Positions 9,021 through 17,952 of a stretch of DNA of 64,000 bases are shown here, piece after piece. Where the stretch lies: the NCBI RefSeq assembly GCF_002156705.1, contig NZ_CP019893.1, positions 3,162,001 through 3,226,000 of the forward strand, given 5' to 3'. Source of the stretch: Natrarchaeobaculum aegyptiacum. Lineage in GTDB: Archaea > Halobacteriota > Halobacteria > Halobacteriales > Natrialbaceae. The notes below the pieces were generated by a model. The model searched no databases, was not told where the DNA came from, and saw only the letters and a program-made list of their open reading frames with translations. The position numbers and the translations under genes were made by a program. The first letter of the stretch is position 1. Every line of letters begins with the position of its first letter.

Positions 9021-9028
9021 GTTTTATG
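9021..9028 (+). promoter_or_regulatory. TATA-like box of ABC transporter operon
   Basis: gttttatg lies about 28-35 bases before the chosen ATG of the binding-protein gene. It overlaps the upstream alternative ATG, which argues for the downstream start. Confidence 0.5.
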
Positions 9029-9055
9029 TCACCATCCAAGAGAACCGGGGCACCA

Positions 9056-10213
9056 ATGGCTGCAGACCCACAACGGGATGCAGATACCAACGAGACGAAG
9101 TCAGTGATCGAGTCGACAGCCAAATCCGACGGGTCGGGGACAACCTCCCGTCGTCGACTCCTGTCCGCGGCGGCAGCCGGTGGGGCAGCCGCACTCGCAG
9201 GGTGTGCCGAAACTTTTGCAGGCGAGGGTGCTGGCGACGACCAGTTGCGTGTGATGGTCTGGAGCGGCAACTACGCCGATCGCTTCGAGGAGGGACTCAT
9301 TTCCCAGTGGGAAGCCGAACACGACGTCGGGATCGACCTCCGTCGTGGCTGGGGCGAAGTGTTAGAAGACATCCGGAACGCGCCGGCAGACGACCCGCCG
9401 TTCGACGTCACCGTCGCGGAGGGGAACTTCTACTACTACGGCCGGCAGGACGACCTCTTCGAACCGATCGACGTCGACAACATGTCGAACTACGACGAGA
9501 TCATGGACTTCTTCACGGAGATCCGTGACCCCGAGTACGGGATGCCGGTCGACGGCGCACCATGTACGATCATCCACCGAGACGACGCCGACGTCGATCC
9601 GGAGGCGTGGGCCGACCTCTCTTCTGAGGCCGTTGCCGACAGCGCAGGCGTCGGCATCGACACCGGCTTCTGGTGGTACCCGATGTACGCCGCCGCCATC
9701 GGCATGGACGAGGAAGACGGCGCCGGCGAGATGTACGACGACGCGTTGCACGACGACGTTCTGGCCCGGATCGAAGACTGGGGCATCGAGGAGTGGGCCG
9801 CCTCTGGCGAGGACATCTGGCAGGCATTCGAGAACGACGTCATCGACGTCGCCCAGTGGTACTACGATCAGACGGCCTTCGACATCGACGATTACGACGG
9901 TCTCTCCCACACGATGCCCGAGCAGACGACTGGCTGGATCAACAACTGGTGTATCGTTCGGGGCACCGACATGCACGACGAGGCCGAGCAGTTCATCGAC
10001 TTCCTGCTCGACGCCGACGTCCAGTCCGAATGGGCCCAGGACCACCCGATGATGTTCAGCAACGAGAACATCGACTACCCCGCGGAACTCGAGGACGACC
10101 TGCCGACCACAGACGAGGAGGCTCGACGTATCGCGTTCCCCGACTGGGAGTACCTCGCAGCCCACGACGCCGACCTCTCCGACGAGTTCTCGCGAATGCA
10201 ACAGGGGTCCTAA
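9056..10213 (+). CDS. ABC transporter substrate-binding lipoprotein, spermidine/putrescine type
   Basis: A 385-residue secreted binding protein. A twin-arginine signal is seen at about residues 30-52: 'SRRRLLSAAAAGG' followed by the lipobox 'LAGC', which predicts Tat export and lipid anchoring. The mature part resembles PotD/PotF-type solute-binding proteins ('DQLRVMVWSGNY', 'FDVTVAEGN', 'TTGWINNWCIVRGT'). It is the first gene of a four-gene transporter set. The ATG after the TATA box is preferred; an in-frame ATG ten codons earlier is possible. The substrate is inferred from family resemblance only; a polyamine or another small cation or organic solute are all possible. Confidence 0.87.
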   Translation: MAADPQRDADTNETKSVIESTAKSDGSGTTSRRRLLSAAAAGGAAALAGCAETFAGEGAGDDQLRVMVWSGNYADRFEEGLISQWEAEHDVGIDLRRGWGEVLEDIRNAPADDPPFDVTVAEGNFYYYGRQDDLFEPIDVDNMSNYDEIMDFFTEIRDPEYGMPVDGAPCTIIHRDDADVDPEAWADLSSEAVADSAGVGIDTGFWWYPMYAAAIGMDEEDGAGEMYDDALHDDVLARIEDWGIEEWAASGEDIWQAFENDVIDVAQWYYDQTAFDIDDYDGLSHTMPEQTTGWINNWCIVRGTDMHDEAEQFIDFLLDADVQSEWAQDHPMMFSNENIDYPAELEDDLPTTDEEARRIAFPDWEYLAAHDADLSDEFSRMQQGS

Positions 10214-10234
10214 CGCGACTACACACCCAATCGT

Positions 10235-11392
10235 ATGTCCGAAATCACGTTACTGGAACTCGAGAAACGGTACGGCGAGACGACCGCAGTCGAGGACGTC
10301 TCCGTCGAGATCACCGACGGCGAACTGCTGTGTTTGCTCGGGCCAAGCGGTAGCGGCAAGTCCACGACGCTTCGAATGATCGCCGGCCTCGAGACGCCGA
10401 CGTCGGGAACGATCCGAATCGGCGGCGAGGACGTCACCGACCACCCAGCCTACGATCGAAACACCTCGACGGTGTTTCAGGACTGGGCGCTGTTCCCCCA
10501 CAAATCGGTACTCGAGAACGTCGCGTTCGGCCTGAAGATGCGTGGCGTCCCGAAAGAACAACGCCACGAACGAGCCGAAGAGATGCTCGAGCGCGTCCAG
10601 ATGAGCGGGTACGGGGACCACGATCCGACGAACCTGAGCGGTGGGCAGAAACAGCGCGTCGCACTCGCCCGGTCACTGGCGGTCAATCCCGACGTCCTGT
10701 TGCTCGACGAGCCGCTGTCGAACCTCGACAAGCGCCTGCGTGAGGACATGCAGATCGAACTCCGTGAGATTCACGAGGATCTCGAGGAGACGTTCGTCCA
10801 CGTCACCCACGATCAGGACGAGGCGTTCACGCTGGCCGACCGCATCGGCATCATGAACGAAGGCGAGTTGATCCAGGTCGGTGATCCAGACGAGATCTAC
10901 GAGAACCCGAAAAACCGCTTCATCGAGGGCTTCCTCGGCGACACCAACTTCGTCGAGGGGACGGTCAGTTCCGTTGGCCCTGACATCGTCACCGTCGAGA
11001 CGGCACTTGGCGCGGAGCTGACGATCCCGACGAACGGCGACCACGAGGTGACCGAGGGGACGGAGCTGGAACTATCGTTGCGCCCCGAGATCCTCTCGAT
11101 CGACCTGCTGGCGTCGGACGGCGACGCGGCAGGCGACACTGGCGGTGCGGAACGCGAGCGGTCCATGCTTGCCGACGGCAGCGCGCTGAACGCCGTCACC
11201 GGGACGATCGACAACGTCCTCTATCGGGGCTCGACCGTTCGCTACTCCGTCTCGGTCGGAGACTCGTCCGTATTCGTCGAACGCACGGACACCACCGAGG
11301 AGACCCTGTCGGCCGGCGACGAGATTCGTATCGAGTGGAACGGCGACGACGTGCTCGCGTTCCGCACCGACGGAACGCGGGTTGAACTGTAG
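10235..11392 (+). CDS. ABC transporter ATPase, PotA-type
   Basis: A 385-residue ATPase. Walker A is 'GPSGSGKST' (about residues 35-43), the Q-loop follows at 'TVFQDWALFPH', the ABC signature is 'LSGGQKQR' (about 132-139), Walker B is 'DVLLLDEPLSNLD' and the switch His is in 'VTHDQDE'. The C-terminal third is a TOBE-like regulatory region, longer than minimal ATPases and typical of PotA/FbpC types. It begins 21 bases after the binding-protein stop, and its own stop is separated by two bases from the next start, a tight operon. Confidence 0.93.
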   Translation: MSEITLLELEKRYGETTAVEDVSVEITDGELLCLLGPSGSGKSTTLRMIAGLETPTSGTIRIGGEDVTDHPAYDRNTSTVFQDWALFPHKSVLENVAFGLKMRGVPKEQRHERAEEMLERVQMSGYGDHDPTNLSGGQKQRVALARSLAVNPDVLLLDEPLSNLDKRLREDMQIELREIHEDLEETFVHVTHDQDEAFTLADRIGIMNEGELIQVGDPDEIYENPKNRFIEGFLGDTNFVEGTVSSVGPDIVTVETALGAELTIPTNGDHEVTEGTELELSLRPEILSIDLLASDGDAAGDTGGAERERSMLADGSALNAVTGTIDNVLYRGSTVRYSVSVGDSSVFVERTDTTEETLSAGDEIRIEWNGDDVLAFRTDGTRVEL

Positions 11393-11394
11393 CG

Positions 11395-12327
11395 ATGTCG
11401 GGTGCGAACACCGATTCCGGGCTCGTGGGACCGATCAGCGCGGCGCGTTCGGCCCTGCCCACGCTCTCGGAGCTGTCGCGTTCGAACCGGTCACTGCTAC
11501 TGATGGCACCGTTGCTCGTCTTCGAGGTCCTGATCTTCGTCGTTCCGTTCGCCATCCTGTTGCGGATCAGCCTTACTGACGGGTCGAGCGATCACGTCTA
11601 CGAACCCGGAACCTGGTCGCTCGAGTCCTACGCAACCGTCTTCAACAGCGACCTGCTGCACAGCATCATCCTGTACTCGTTCGTCCTCGGGGCGATCGTG
11701 ACTGTACTGTCCGTCCTCATCGGACTGTTCTACGCCTACGCGATCTGGCGCTCGAGCGGGGTCGTCACGTCGCTGTTGTTGCTGTCGGTGGTCATGCCGC
11801 TGCTGACCACGCTGGTCATCAGGACCTACGCGTTCAATCCGCTGTTGTCGCCGACGGGAACGGTCAACGACGTCCTCCTGTCGGTGGGGCTGCTCTCTGA
11901 GCCGATCCAGTTCGTCCCTGCGACGGTGGGTGCCATCGTCGGGCAACTGTACATCGTCCTTCCGTACGCCGTGCTGGCGATCTACAGCGTGATGGCGACG
12001 ATGGACTGGGGCCTCGTCGAGGCTGCCAGGGATCTGGGTGCGAGCCGACCGCGGTCGTTCGTCGAGGTCGTCTTGCCGCAGGTGATGCCGGGGATCATCG
12101 TCGCCGCGGTGATCTCCTTCGCCTGGAGCGTCGGTGCCTACGCCGCGCCGGACCTCCTCTCGAACGGCATCACGTTCGCCGTCCACGCGGAGGACCTGAT
12201 GATCGGCGACATGCGCTACTCGCTGGCGGCTGCACTGTCGGTCGTCATGCTCGTGTTGATGCTCGTCAGCGTCGCCATCATCTCGGCCGTCCTCAACTTC
12301 TTCGGAGGTGACTTCGATCTTGCATAG
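11395..12327 (+). CDS. ABC transporter permease, PotB-type
   Basis: A 310-residue membrane permease with about six helices after a soluble N-terminus of roughly 35 residues. The cytoplasmic EAA loop reads 'VEAARDLGASRPRSFVEVVLPQVMPG' in two halves around residue 205-230, the ATPase docking site. It starts two bases after the ATPase gene and overlaps the next permease by 20 bases, so translation of the pair is probably coupled. Confidence 0.92.
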   Translation: MSGANTDSGLVGPISAARSALPTLSELSRSNRSLLLMAPLLVFEVLIFVVPFAILLRISLTDGSSDHVYEPGTWSLESYATVFNSDLLHSIILYSFVLGAIVTVLSVLIGLFYAYAIWRSSGVVTSLLLLSVVMPLLTTLVIRTYAFNPLLSPTGTVNDVLLSVGLLSEPIQFVPATVGAIVGQLYIVLPYAVLAIYSVMATMDWGLVEAARDLGASRPRSFVEVVLPQVMPGIIVAAVISFAWSVGAYAAPDLLSNGITFAVHAEDLMIGDMRYSLAAALSVVMLVLMLVSVAIISAVLNFFGGDFDLA

Positions 12328-13126
12328 AGAAACCCTCGAGACTCTCGCGTTCCGGACTGGCTACCTCACGCTGTTCGCGCTGTTGCTGTTACCGCTGCTG
12401 GTCGTCGTCGCGACGTCGTTTGCGGCCTCGGGGCGGCTGGCGTTTCCGCCGGAGAGCTACTCGCTCGTCTGGTACGGCGAGTTCTTCGGCGACGTTCGCT
12501 GGCTCACGGCCTTCGAGAACAGCATCATCGTCGGCGTGGGGACGGCGATCCTCGCGACCGTTCTCGGCGTGCTGGCTGCGTTCGGACAGGAGATCGACGA
12601 CGGGAGTCGGATCGGCTCGATCGTCGGGCCGCTGGTCCTGATCCCACTGTTGATCCCGCCGGTGATCCTCGGCATCACGCTGTTGATGTACTTCAGCGAA
12701 CTCGGCATCCGCGGCTCGTACGTGACCCTCGTGCTCGCTCACACCCTGTGGGCGACGCCGCTGGTCTACTTCGTGATGCGGTCGGTGTTCAGCCGCTTCG
12801 ACTGGCAACAACTCGACGCGGCCGCCGACCTCGGTGCGGGACCGATCCAGTCGTTCGTCCACGTCGTCCTGCCGAACGTGAAACAGGGAGTCTTCGTCGG
12901 CGGGCTACTGGCGTTTATCATCAGCCTTCAGGAGTTCGTGATGGCGCTGTTCCTCTCGACGGCGAGTACGGAGACCATCCCCGTCCTCGCCTGGACGGAG
13001 ATCCGACAGGCACTCGACCCGATGGTCAGCGTCGTCTCGACGTTCCTCATCCTGTTCTCGCTCGTCGCTCTCGTTCTCGCCGCACTCGCGACGAACTTAG
13101 AGTGGGTCTCGAGGCAACTGTCCTGA
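12308..13126 (+). CDS. ABC transporter permease, PotC-type
   Basis: A 272-residue partner permease with six predicted helices. The EAA loop appears as 'LDAAADLGAGPIQSF' then 'VVLPNVKQG' near residues 160-185. A GTG start within the preceding gene gives the extension 'MTSILHRETLE'; no ATG exists nearby, and a TTG four codons on is an alternative. Together with the preceding gene it forms the heterodimeric channel of the polyamine-type importer. Confidence 0.9.
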   Translation: MTSILHRETLETLAFRTGYLTLFALLLLPLLVVVATSFAASGRLAFPPESYSLVWYGEFFGDVRWLTAFENSIIVGVGTAILATVLGVLAAFGQEIDDGSRIGSIVGPLVLIPLLIPPVILGITLLMYFSELGIRGSYVTLVLAHTLWATPLVYFVMRSVFSRFDWQQLDAAADLGAGPIQSFVHVVLPNVKQGVFVGGLLAFIISLQEFVMALFLSTASTETIPVLAWTEIRQALDPMVSVVSTFLILFSLVALVLAALATNLEWVSRQLS

Positions 13127-13281
13127 CCGGTCCCCTCTCTTCCCGGTTCTCGCTCGGAGATACGTCCGTTCTGGATCATCACCGGCAGGCGTGAGCGTTT
13201 CTCGTGAGGACGAACAGTCTCGGCGAGACCACCGGCGTCGTTGAAAGATATTAGTAGTCGACCGTGGTCGAACTGACAGGC

Positions 13282-13686
13282 ATGTACGAGTCGATTCTCG
13301 TCGCGACGGATGGCAGCGAACCCGCAAACCGGGCCGTCGAGTACGCCGTCGATCTCGCATCGTCGTTCGACGCCGACCTCCGCGTCGTCTCCGTCGTCGA
13401 CACGCGACGGTACGGCGACTCGATGCTCTCGGATTCGTCCGCCGTCGTCGACGATCTCGAGAACCGCGCCGAAGACGTCCTCGAGGACGCCGCAACGCGA
13501 GCGGATCTCGACGTGCGCACTGTCCTCCGCCGCGGTCGTCCACACACCGAGATCGCAGCCGTTGCCGACGAGGCGAACGTCGATCTGATCGTGCTCGGCA
13601 ATCGCGGCCTCGACTCGAGTGGCGAAATCGGCAGTACGGCCGAACGCGTCGTCCGGAACGTCGATCGGCCCGTGTTGACGGTCTGA
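13282..13686 (+). CDS. Universal stress protein with shortened nucleotide loop
   Basis: A 134-residue Usp opening 'MYESILVATDGSEPANRAV'. The ATP loop is GNRG then seven residues then GS, two shorter than the x9 consensus, so the nucleotide pocket may differ. A TATA-like 'gatatta' lies about 30 bases before the ATG. It is followed 80 bases on by a close relative sharing the 'PTDGSxPANRAVE' start, so the pair looks like a local duplication. Confidence 0.9.
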   Translation: MYESILVATDGSEPANRAVEYAVDLASSFDADLRVVSVVDTRRYGDSMLSDSSAVVDDLENRAEDVLEDAATRADLDVRTVLRRGRPHTEIAAVADEANVDLIVLGNRGLDSSGEIGSTAERVVRNVDRPVLTV

Positions 13687-13766
13687 TCGAGGAAATCGAA
13701 CAGGCGATCTGTCAGCCGAGCCAGTGTGAGCTATTTCACCGGGTTCGACGTGACTACGGACGGAGG

Positions 13767-14186
13767 ATGTTCGAGACGATACTGGTCCCGACTGACGGCA
13801 GCGATCCGGCGAACCGGGCGGTCGAACACGCCCTCGAGCTCGCCGACCGATACGACGCCGCGGTACACGCGATGTACTGCGTCGAAACCCACCGATACGG
13901 CGAGCCCGCGCTCAGTAGCACGGAGATCGTCCTCGACAATCTCGAGGACCGGGGGGCGGCGATGCTCGAGGACCTCGCCGATCGCGCGGACAACGTCGGC
14001 GTCGAGTGTAGCTGGCACGTCTGTCACGGTCGGCCGTGGGAGGCCGTCCGTGAGACGGCCAACGAACGGGACGCGGACCTGATCGTGATCGGCTATCAGG
14101 GACAGAGCCACCAGCGTACGCGCCGGATCGGCAGCGTCGCCGAGCGAATCGTTCGCAGCGCCGATCGGCCGGTGCTGACGGCCTGA
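13767..14186 (+). CDS. Universal stress protein, single domain
   Basis: A 139-residue Usp beginning 'MFETILVPTDGSDPANRAV', closest in this window to the gene just upstream. The loop is GYQG-x9-GSVAERIV, with the spacing intact. Unusually for this set, a 'cggagg' sequence touches the ATG, so it may be translated from a Shine-Dalgarno site on a transcript begun upstream rather than leaderless. It contains two cysteines (in 'MYCVE' and 'VECSWHVCHG' regions), rare among the Usps here, which could allow redox sensitivity. Confidence 0.9.
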   Translation: MFETILVPTDGSDPANRAVEHALELADRYDAAVHAMYCVETHRYGEPALSSTEIVLDNLEDRGAAMLEDLADRADNVGVECSWHVCHGRPWEAVRETANERDADLIVIGYQGQSHQRTRRIGSVAERIVRSADRPVLTA

Positions 14187-14245
14187 GCCCGACGTGTCGG
14201 CACGTCCCGGCTGGCCGTTCCCGCCCCGAAGCGTTTCTGGGAACC

Positions 14246-14851
14246 TCAGGCCTCGAGATATCGAGCGGGCACGTACGGCACGAACGGTTCGGGAACGTAC
14301 GCGGCGAGCCGTTCGGCCAGTGTCGCGAGCGGTTTCCGGAGGAGGACGTAGACGGCCGAAACCGTAAGCAACGCGAGGGCGATCACCGACGCGACCTCGA
14401 GGCTGGCAGCGACGACGACTCCAGCGCCGACTGCCGCGAGGCCGAGGTCTTCCGGCGCACCGTCGTACCGGACCCAGCGGCGCGGCGAAATCCAGCGGTC
14501 GTGATAGTGGCTGTAGACGGCCCGATTGGACGTCCCCTCCCACGGGCGAAGCTCGAGGCCGGCACCGGCGGCGTCGGTGACCGCGTGGAGCGCCGCCGCG
14601 GCGAGTCCAACCGCGAAGGCGACGGTGAGCGTCGAGGGGGCGACGAGTGCAAGGCCGATCGCCAGGAGTGTGGCGAGCGTCCCGTAGACGGGGTAGTGAA
14701 GCGTCTTTCTGTGGCCCGCGTAGAGGTCGAGGTCCGGGGCGAGGCCGCCGATAAGTCCGGCGAGGACCGCGGCCGGGGCGAACTCGGGTGCGACTGCGAG
14801 GACCGGTACTGCGAGTGCCATCCCCCACAGCGCGTGGGTCGTCGCCATCAT
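14246..14851 (-). CDS. Membrane-bound metal-dependent hydrolase, YdjM/DUF457 family
   Basis: A 201-residue integral membrane protein. The N-terminal 'MMATTHALWG' with its histidine, then 'GLAPDLDLYAGHRKTLHYP' and 'HAVTDAAGAG' give the His/Asp metal ligands of the family, and the helices between are strongly hydrophobic. 'SHYHDRW' in the second half adds further His. The family is linked to phospholipase-like or regulatory hydrolysis but most members lack a proven reaction. It diverges from the next membrane gene across about 165 bases. Confidence 0.8.
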   Translation of the reverse strand: MMATTHALWGMALAVPVLAVAPEFAPAAVLAGLIGGLAPDLDLYAGHRKTLHYPVYGTLATLLAIGLALVAPSTLTVAFAVGLAAAALHAVTDAAGAGLELRPWEGTSNRAVYSHYHDRWISPRRWVRYDGAPEDLGLAAVGAGVVVAASLEVASVIALALLTVSAVYVLLRKPLATLAERLAAYVPEPFVPYVPARYLEA

Positions 14852-15017
14852 CGTGTCCTTTCATAGGCGACGAGATTATATGTACGTTCCGCCGACGTGT
14901 GAGACGTCCGCACACTCACGACCACGTAGTCGGCCGCGCTCGCTGTCGGCTCGTACACCTTCTGTCACGAGCCGTCGATGGACAGGGATATACTGGTTCG
15001 ATGACAAGGCTTCGAAC

Positions 15018-16322
15018 GTGACTCGTCCGGACGACCTCGGTGGCCTGCTCTCCGAGACCGAAACCAACGCGGTCATCGGCTGGTTGCTGGCGGCGATTCT
15101 CTGGCTCACCGCCGTGGCGACCGTCCTCGAGGGCCGATACGACTGGACCGTCATGACAGTAGCCGTGGTCGTTCTCGTGCTCGTTCCGGCAATCCAGTTT
15201 CGAAACCCCCGCGTGATGCCGCCGTGGGAACTCGTCGCGATCGTCGCCGCACCGGGCGTCTGGCAGGGGCTGTTCGGCCGGGCCTTTGCCACCGAAATCG
15301 CGACCTACCTCGCGGTCGCTGCACTCGCGCTCCTGATCGCCGTCCAGTTACACCTCTTCACTGCCGTCCGGATGAACCACGGGTTCGCGATCGTCGTCGT
15401 CGTCCTGACGACGTTCGCCGTCGCCGGTCTCTGGAACGTCCTCCAGTGGAGTGCAGACATCCTCTTCGGAACGTCCTACGTCCTCGACGGGCGCTCGGTC
15501 GACGCCGTGAACGCGACCGTCATGATCGAGTTCATCTACGCTGGTATCGCGGGAATCGCCGCCGGGATCCTCTTCGACCTGTACTTCAGGTCCCGCGCCG
15601 GCGACCCGACCGCCCGAACGGCCGTCCCGCCGAAACCGCTGCCCGAGGAGGAGCGAACCTCCCCGGACGGCGAGCGCGTCCTCCTGCGTGACCGACTCGG
15701 AATCTCGCCGACACGCCAGTACCAGCTCAGCCGGGCGATGCAGGTCGTGCTCGTGGGCGTCTTTCTCTGGGGGCTGTACGCGCGGGACCTCCCGACGATC
15801 GCCAACGCCGCCGTCGCACTCGCGATCACGTTCGTCCCTGCCATCCTCGAGCGCGAGTACGACCTCGAGATGGACGCGGGACTCGTCCTCTGGATCACGA
15901 CGGCCGTCTTCTTGCACGCGCTCGGCTCGGCCGGCCTGTACGACGCGATCGACCCGTGGGATCACCTCACCCACGCACTGTCGGCGTCGGTCGTCGCCGC
16001 CGCTGGCTACGCCTTCTTCCGGGCGGTGCACCTCCACAGCGATCGCGTCCACATCCCGGAGAAAGTGATGCCCGTGTTCATCCTCGTCTTCGTCCTCGCT
16101 GCGGGCGTCGTCTGGGAAATCCTCGAGTTCGTCATCGACCAGAGTGCGATCGTCCTCGAACTGGACGCCGTCCTCGCCCAGTACGGGATCCACGACACGA
16201 TGGTCGATCTGGCGTTCAACCTCGTCGGTGCGATCATCGTCACGGTGTGGGGAACGGCGTACCTCACCGACGTCTCGGAGTCGATCGCCGAGGAGTTCGA
16301 CGAGCGATTCGGCACCGGATGA
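15018..16322 (+). CDS. Duplicated DUF2238-like multi-pass membrane protein
   Basis: A 434-residue protein with roughly 11-12 helices and a soluble loop near residues 195-240. The two halves appear to repeat: 'LWNVLQWSADILFGTSYVL' in the first half matches 'VWEILEFVIDQSAIVLEL' in the second, each followed by a hydrophobic helix pair. The second half also has 'DPWDHLTHALSA' and 'GIHDTMVDLAFNLVGA', His/Asp pairs like those of DUF2238/YjdF membrane proteins. A GTG start is used because residues upstream are Arg/Ser-rich and lack membrane character. No function is established. Confidence 0.7.
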   Translation: MTRPDDLGGLLSETETNAVIGWLLAAILWLTAVATVLEGRYDWTVMTVAVVVLVLVPAIQFRNPRVMPPWELVAIVAAPGVWQGLFGRAFATEIATYLAVAALALLIAVQLHLFTAVRMNHGFAIVVVVLTTFAVAGLWNVLQWSADILFGTSYVLDGRSVDAVNATVMIEFIYAGIAGIAAGILFDLYFRSRAGDPTARTAVPPKPLPEEERTSPDGERVLLRDRLGISPTRQYQLSRAMQVVLVGVFLWGLYARDLPTIANAAVALAITFVPAILEREYDLEMDAGLVLWITTAVFLHALGSAGLYDAIDPWDHLTHALSASVVAAAGYAFFRAVHLHSDRVHIPEKVMPVFILVFVLAAGVVWEILEFVIDQSAIVLELDAVLAQYGIHDTMVDLAFNLVGAIIVTVWGTAYLTDVSESIAEEFDERFGTG

Positions 16323-16403
16323 CCGACCGCGCAGCGACGGGGGTACTCTCAGCCAACGCGAGTCGGCGACACCCTTAGCCCGCCCGACGGTGACGATCCG
16401 TCG

Positions 16404-17309
16404 ATGGCGACCGTCATCCTCCCGACGATCGAGTGGGCGCGCTCCTGTGAGCAACTCGCTCGTCAACTCGGGGCCGACGACGAATTGCTGGTCGTCTGTG
16501 ACAGCGAGGACGATCCGGTCGCGAGCGCCGACCTGCCCGCCGAGGCCGACCTGCTCATCGCGGGCGACCCCGAGGGCTGTTCCGGGAAGGCAAACGCCGT
16601 CGCCTACGCCCTGGAACGTGCCTCACATGACCGAATCGTCCTCACCGACGACGACGTCGACCGGGACGACGACTGGCTCGAGACGATCGTTCGACTGGGT
16701 GAGTGCCACGGGACAGCGACGGCCATCCCGGTATTTGTGAGCGACGACTATCCGTTCAGACTGTTCGAACCGCTCTGTCTGATCGTCGCCTCGTTCGTGG
16801 TCGACCGAACGAACTGGGTGACCTGGGGCGGTGGCGTCACCTTCGATCGCCGCGACATCGACCTCGAGGGGTACGTCGCGGACCTTCGGCGGACGGTCTC
16901 CGACGACGCCCTGCTCGCGACCTACGTCGACGAGGTGGCGACCTCGCCCGCGCTCGTCAACGAGGTCGACGTACCGGGCGGTCCACGTGCGACCTACGAA
17001 CGGCTGACCCGGTTCGTGACGATCTTCTACCGATTCGCGCCGGTCCGCACCGTCGCGACGCTCGCGGTGTTTCTCGCCACCTTCCTCCTCGGCGTCCTGT
17101 TTCCCCTGCTGGTCGGCGTCGGCGTGACACTGCTGGCGCGCTCTCAGTACCGGAGACTCGACGTCGACCGGTCGACCTGGCTCTTCGCGGTCCCCTCGCT
17201 CGTCCTCGCGCCGATTCTCGGCGTCGTCGGGATTCGCCGGCGGACGTTCGTCTGGGCCGGACGACGCTACCGCTGGGACGACACCTTCGACGTCACCGTC
17301 CTCGAGTGA
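16404..17309 (+). CDS. Family 2 glycosyltransferase with C-terminal membrane helices
   Basis: A 301-residue protein. The GT-A domain opens 'MATVILPTIEWARSCEQL'; 'CSGKANAVAYAL' near residue 58 and 'VLTDDDVDRDDDWLE' near 75 supply the sugar-nucleotide and metal-binding aspartates. 'WGGGVTFDR' near 140 matches the acceptor-side region of GT2/GT21-type enzymes. Two or three helices (about 213-270) anchor the C-terminus. It follows the duplicated membrane protein by 81 bases. The sugar and acceptor are not predictable. Confidence 0.82.
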   Translation: MATVILPTIEWARSCEQLARQLGADDELLVVCDSEDDPVASADLPAEADLLIAGDPEGCSGKANAVAYALERASHDRIVLTDDDVDRDDDWLETIVRLGECHGTATAIPVFVSDDYPFRLFEPLCLIVASFVVDRTNWVTWGGGVTFDRRDIDLEGYVADLRRTVSDDALLATYVDEVATSPALVNEVDVPGGPRATYERLTRFVTIFYRFAPVRTVATLAVFLATFLLGVLFPLLVGVGVTLLARSQYRRLDVDRSTWLFAVPSLVLAPILGVVGIRRRTFVWAGRRYRWDDTFDVTVLE

Positions 17310-17394
17310 GCTGGAAGAAGCCGTCCGGTTCCCGTTTGCGACGCCGTGGGAACGGTGACCACGCTTTAGGTAATTCGACGGTGTAGGACCGATC

Positions 17395-17844
17395 ATGAAG
17401 TCTCTCGTGGCAGTCGACGGTTCGGAGGAATCGGAGCGGGCACTGGCCTACGCCACCGACGTCGCCGACGCGATGGACGGCTCGATCACGGTCGTCCACG
17501 CCGTCGACCCGTCCGTCTACGATCTCGGCGGGATGGAACCGATCGCCTCGCTCGCCGACGCCGACGAGCGACTGGTACTCGAGAACCTCGAAGACGCCGA
17601 GAGTCGAGCGATGACGGTGCTCGAGGAGGCCGTCGACCTCGCCGAGGAACTCGGCAGCGACGTCGAGGCCGACCTGCTCTACGGCGATCCGAAACGGGAG
17701 ATTCCGAACTACGCCGCCGAGGAGGGATTCGACGCGATCTACGTCGGCCACCGCGGGCGCTCGGAGCGGGTCGAGGTGCTCGTCGGCAGCGTCGCCAAGA
17801 CGCTCGTCGAGCGGGCGGACGTTCCAGTCACCGTCGTGCGCTGA
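17395..17844 (+). CDS. Universal stress protein, single domain
   Basis: A 149-residue Usp starting 'MKSLVAVDGSEESERAL', the shortest first-strand entry of the set. Its loop GHRG-x9-GSVAKTLV is intact, so ATP binding is likely. A weak TATA-like 'ctttaggta' lies about 28-35 bases before the ATG. It begins a run of four Usp genes (five with both domains counted separately in tandem ones) up to 20.4 kb. Confidence 0.92.
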   Translation: MKSLVAVDGSEESERALAYATDVADAMDGSITVVHAVDPSVYDLGGMEPIASLADADERLVLENLEDAESRAMTVLEEAVDLAEELGSDVEADLLYGDPKREIPNYAAEEGFDAIYVGHRGRSERVEVLVGSVAKTLVERADVPVTVVR

Positions 17845-17952
17845 GGCAGGCCGACACGTCGTCACCGCGCCCAAAAATATCACCGAACCTCAGTGCTTCG
17901 GCTCGGAACAGGCTCCAACAGAGCAAAGGATACCCTGACTGTACTGGGTGGT

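Noticed and set aside
15348-16466. Minus-strand frame opposite the duplicated membrane protein
   Set aside because: It lacks hydrophobic helices or known motifs and is a mirror of the membrane protein.
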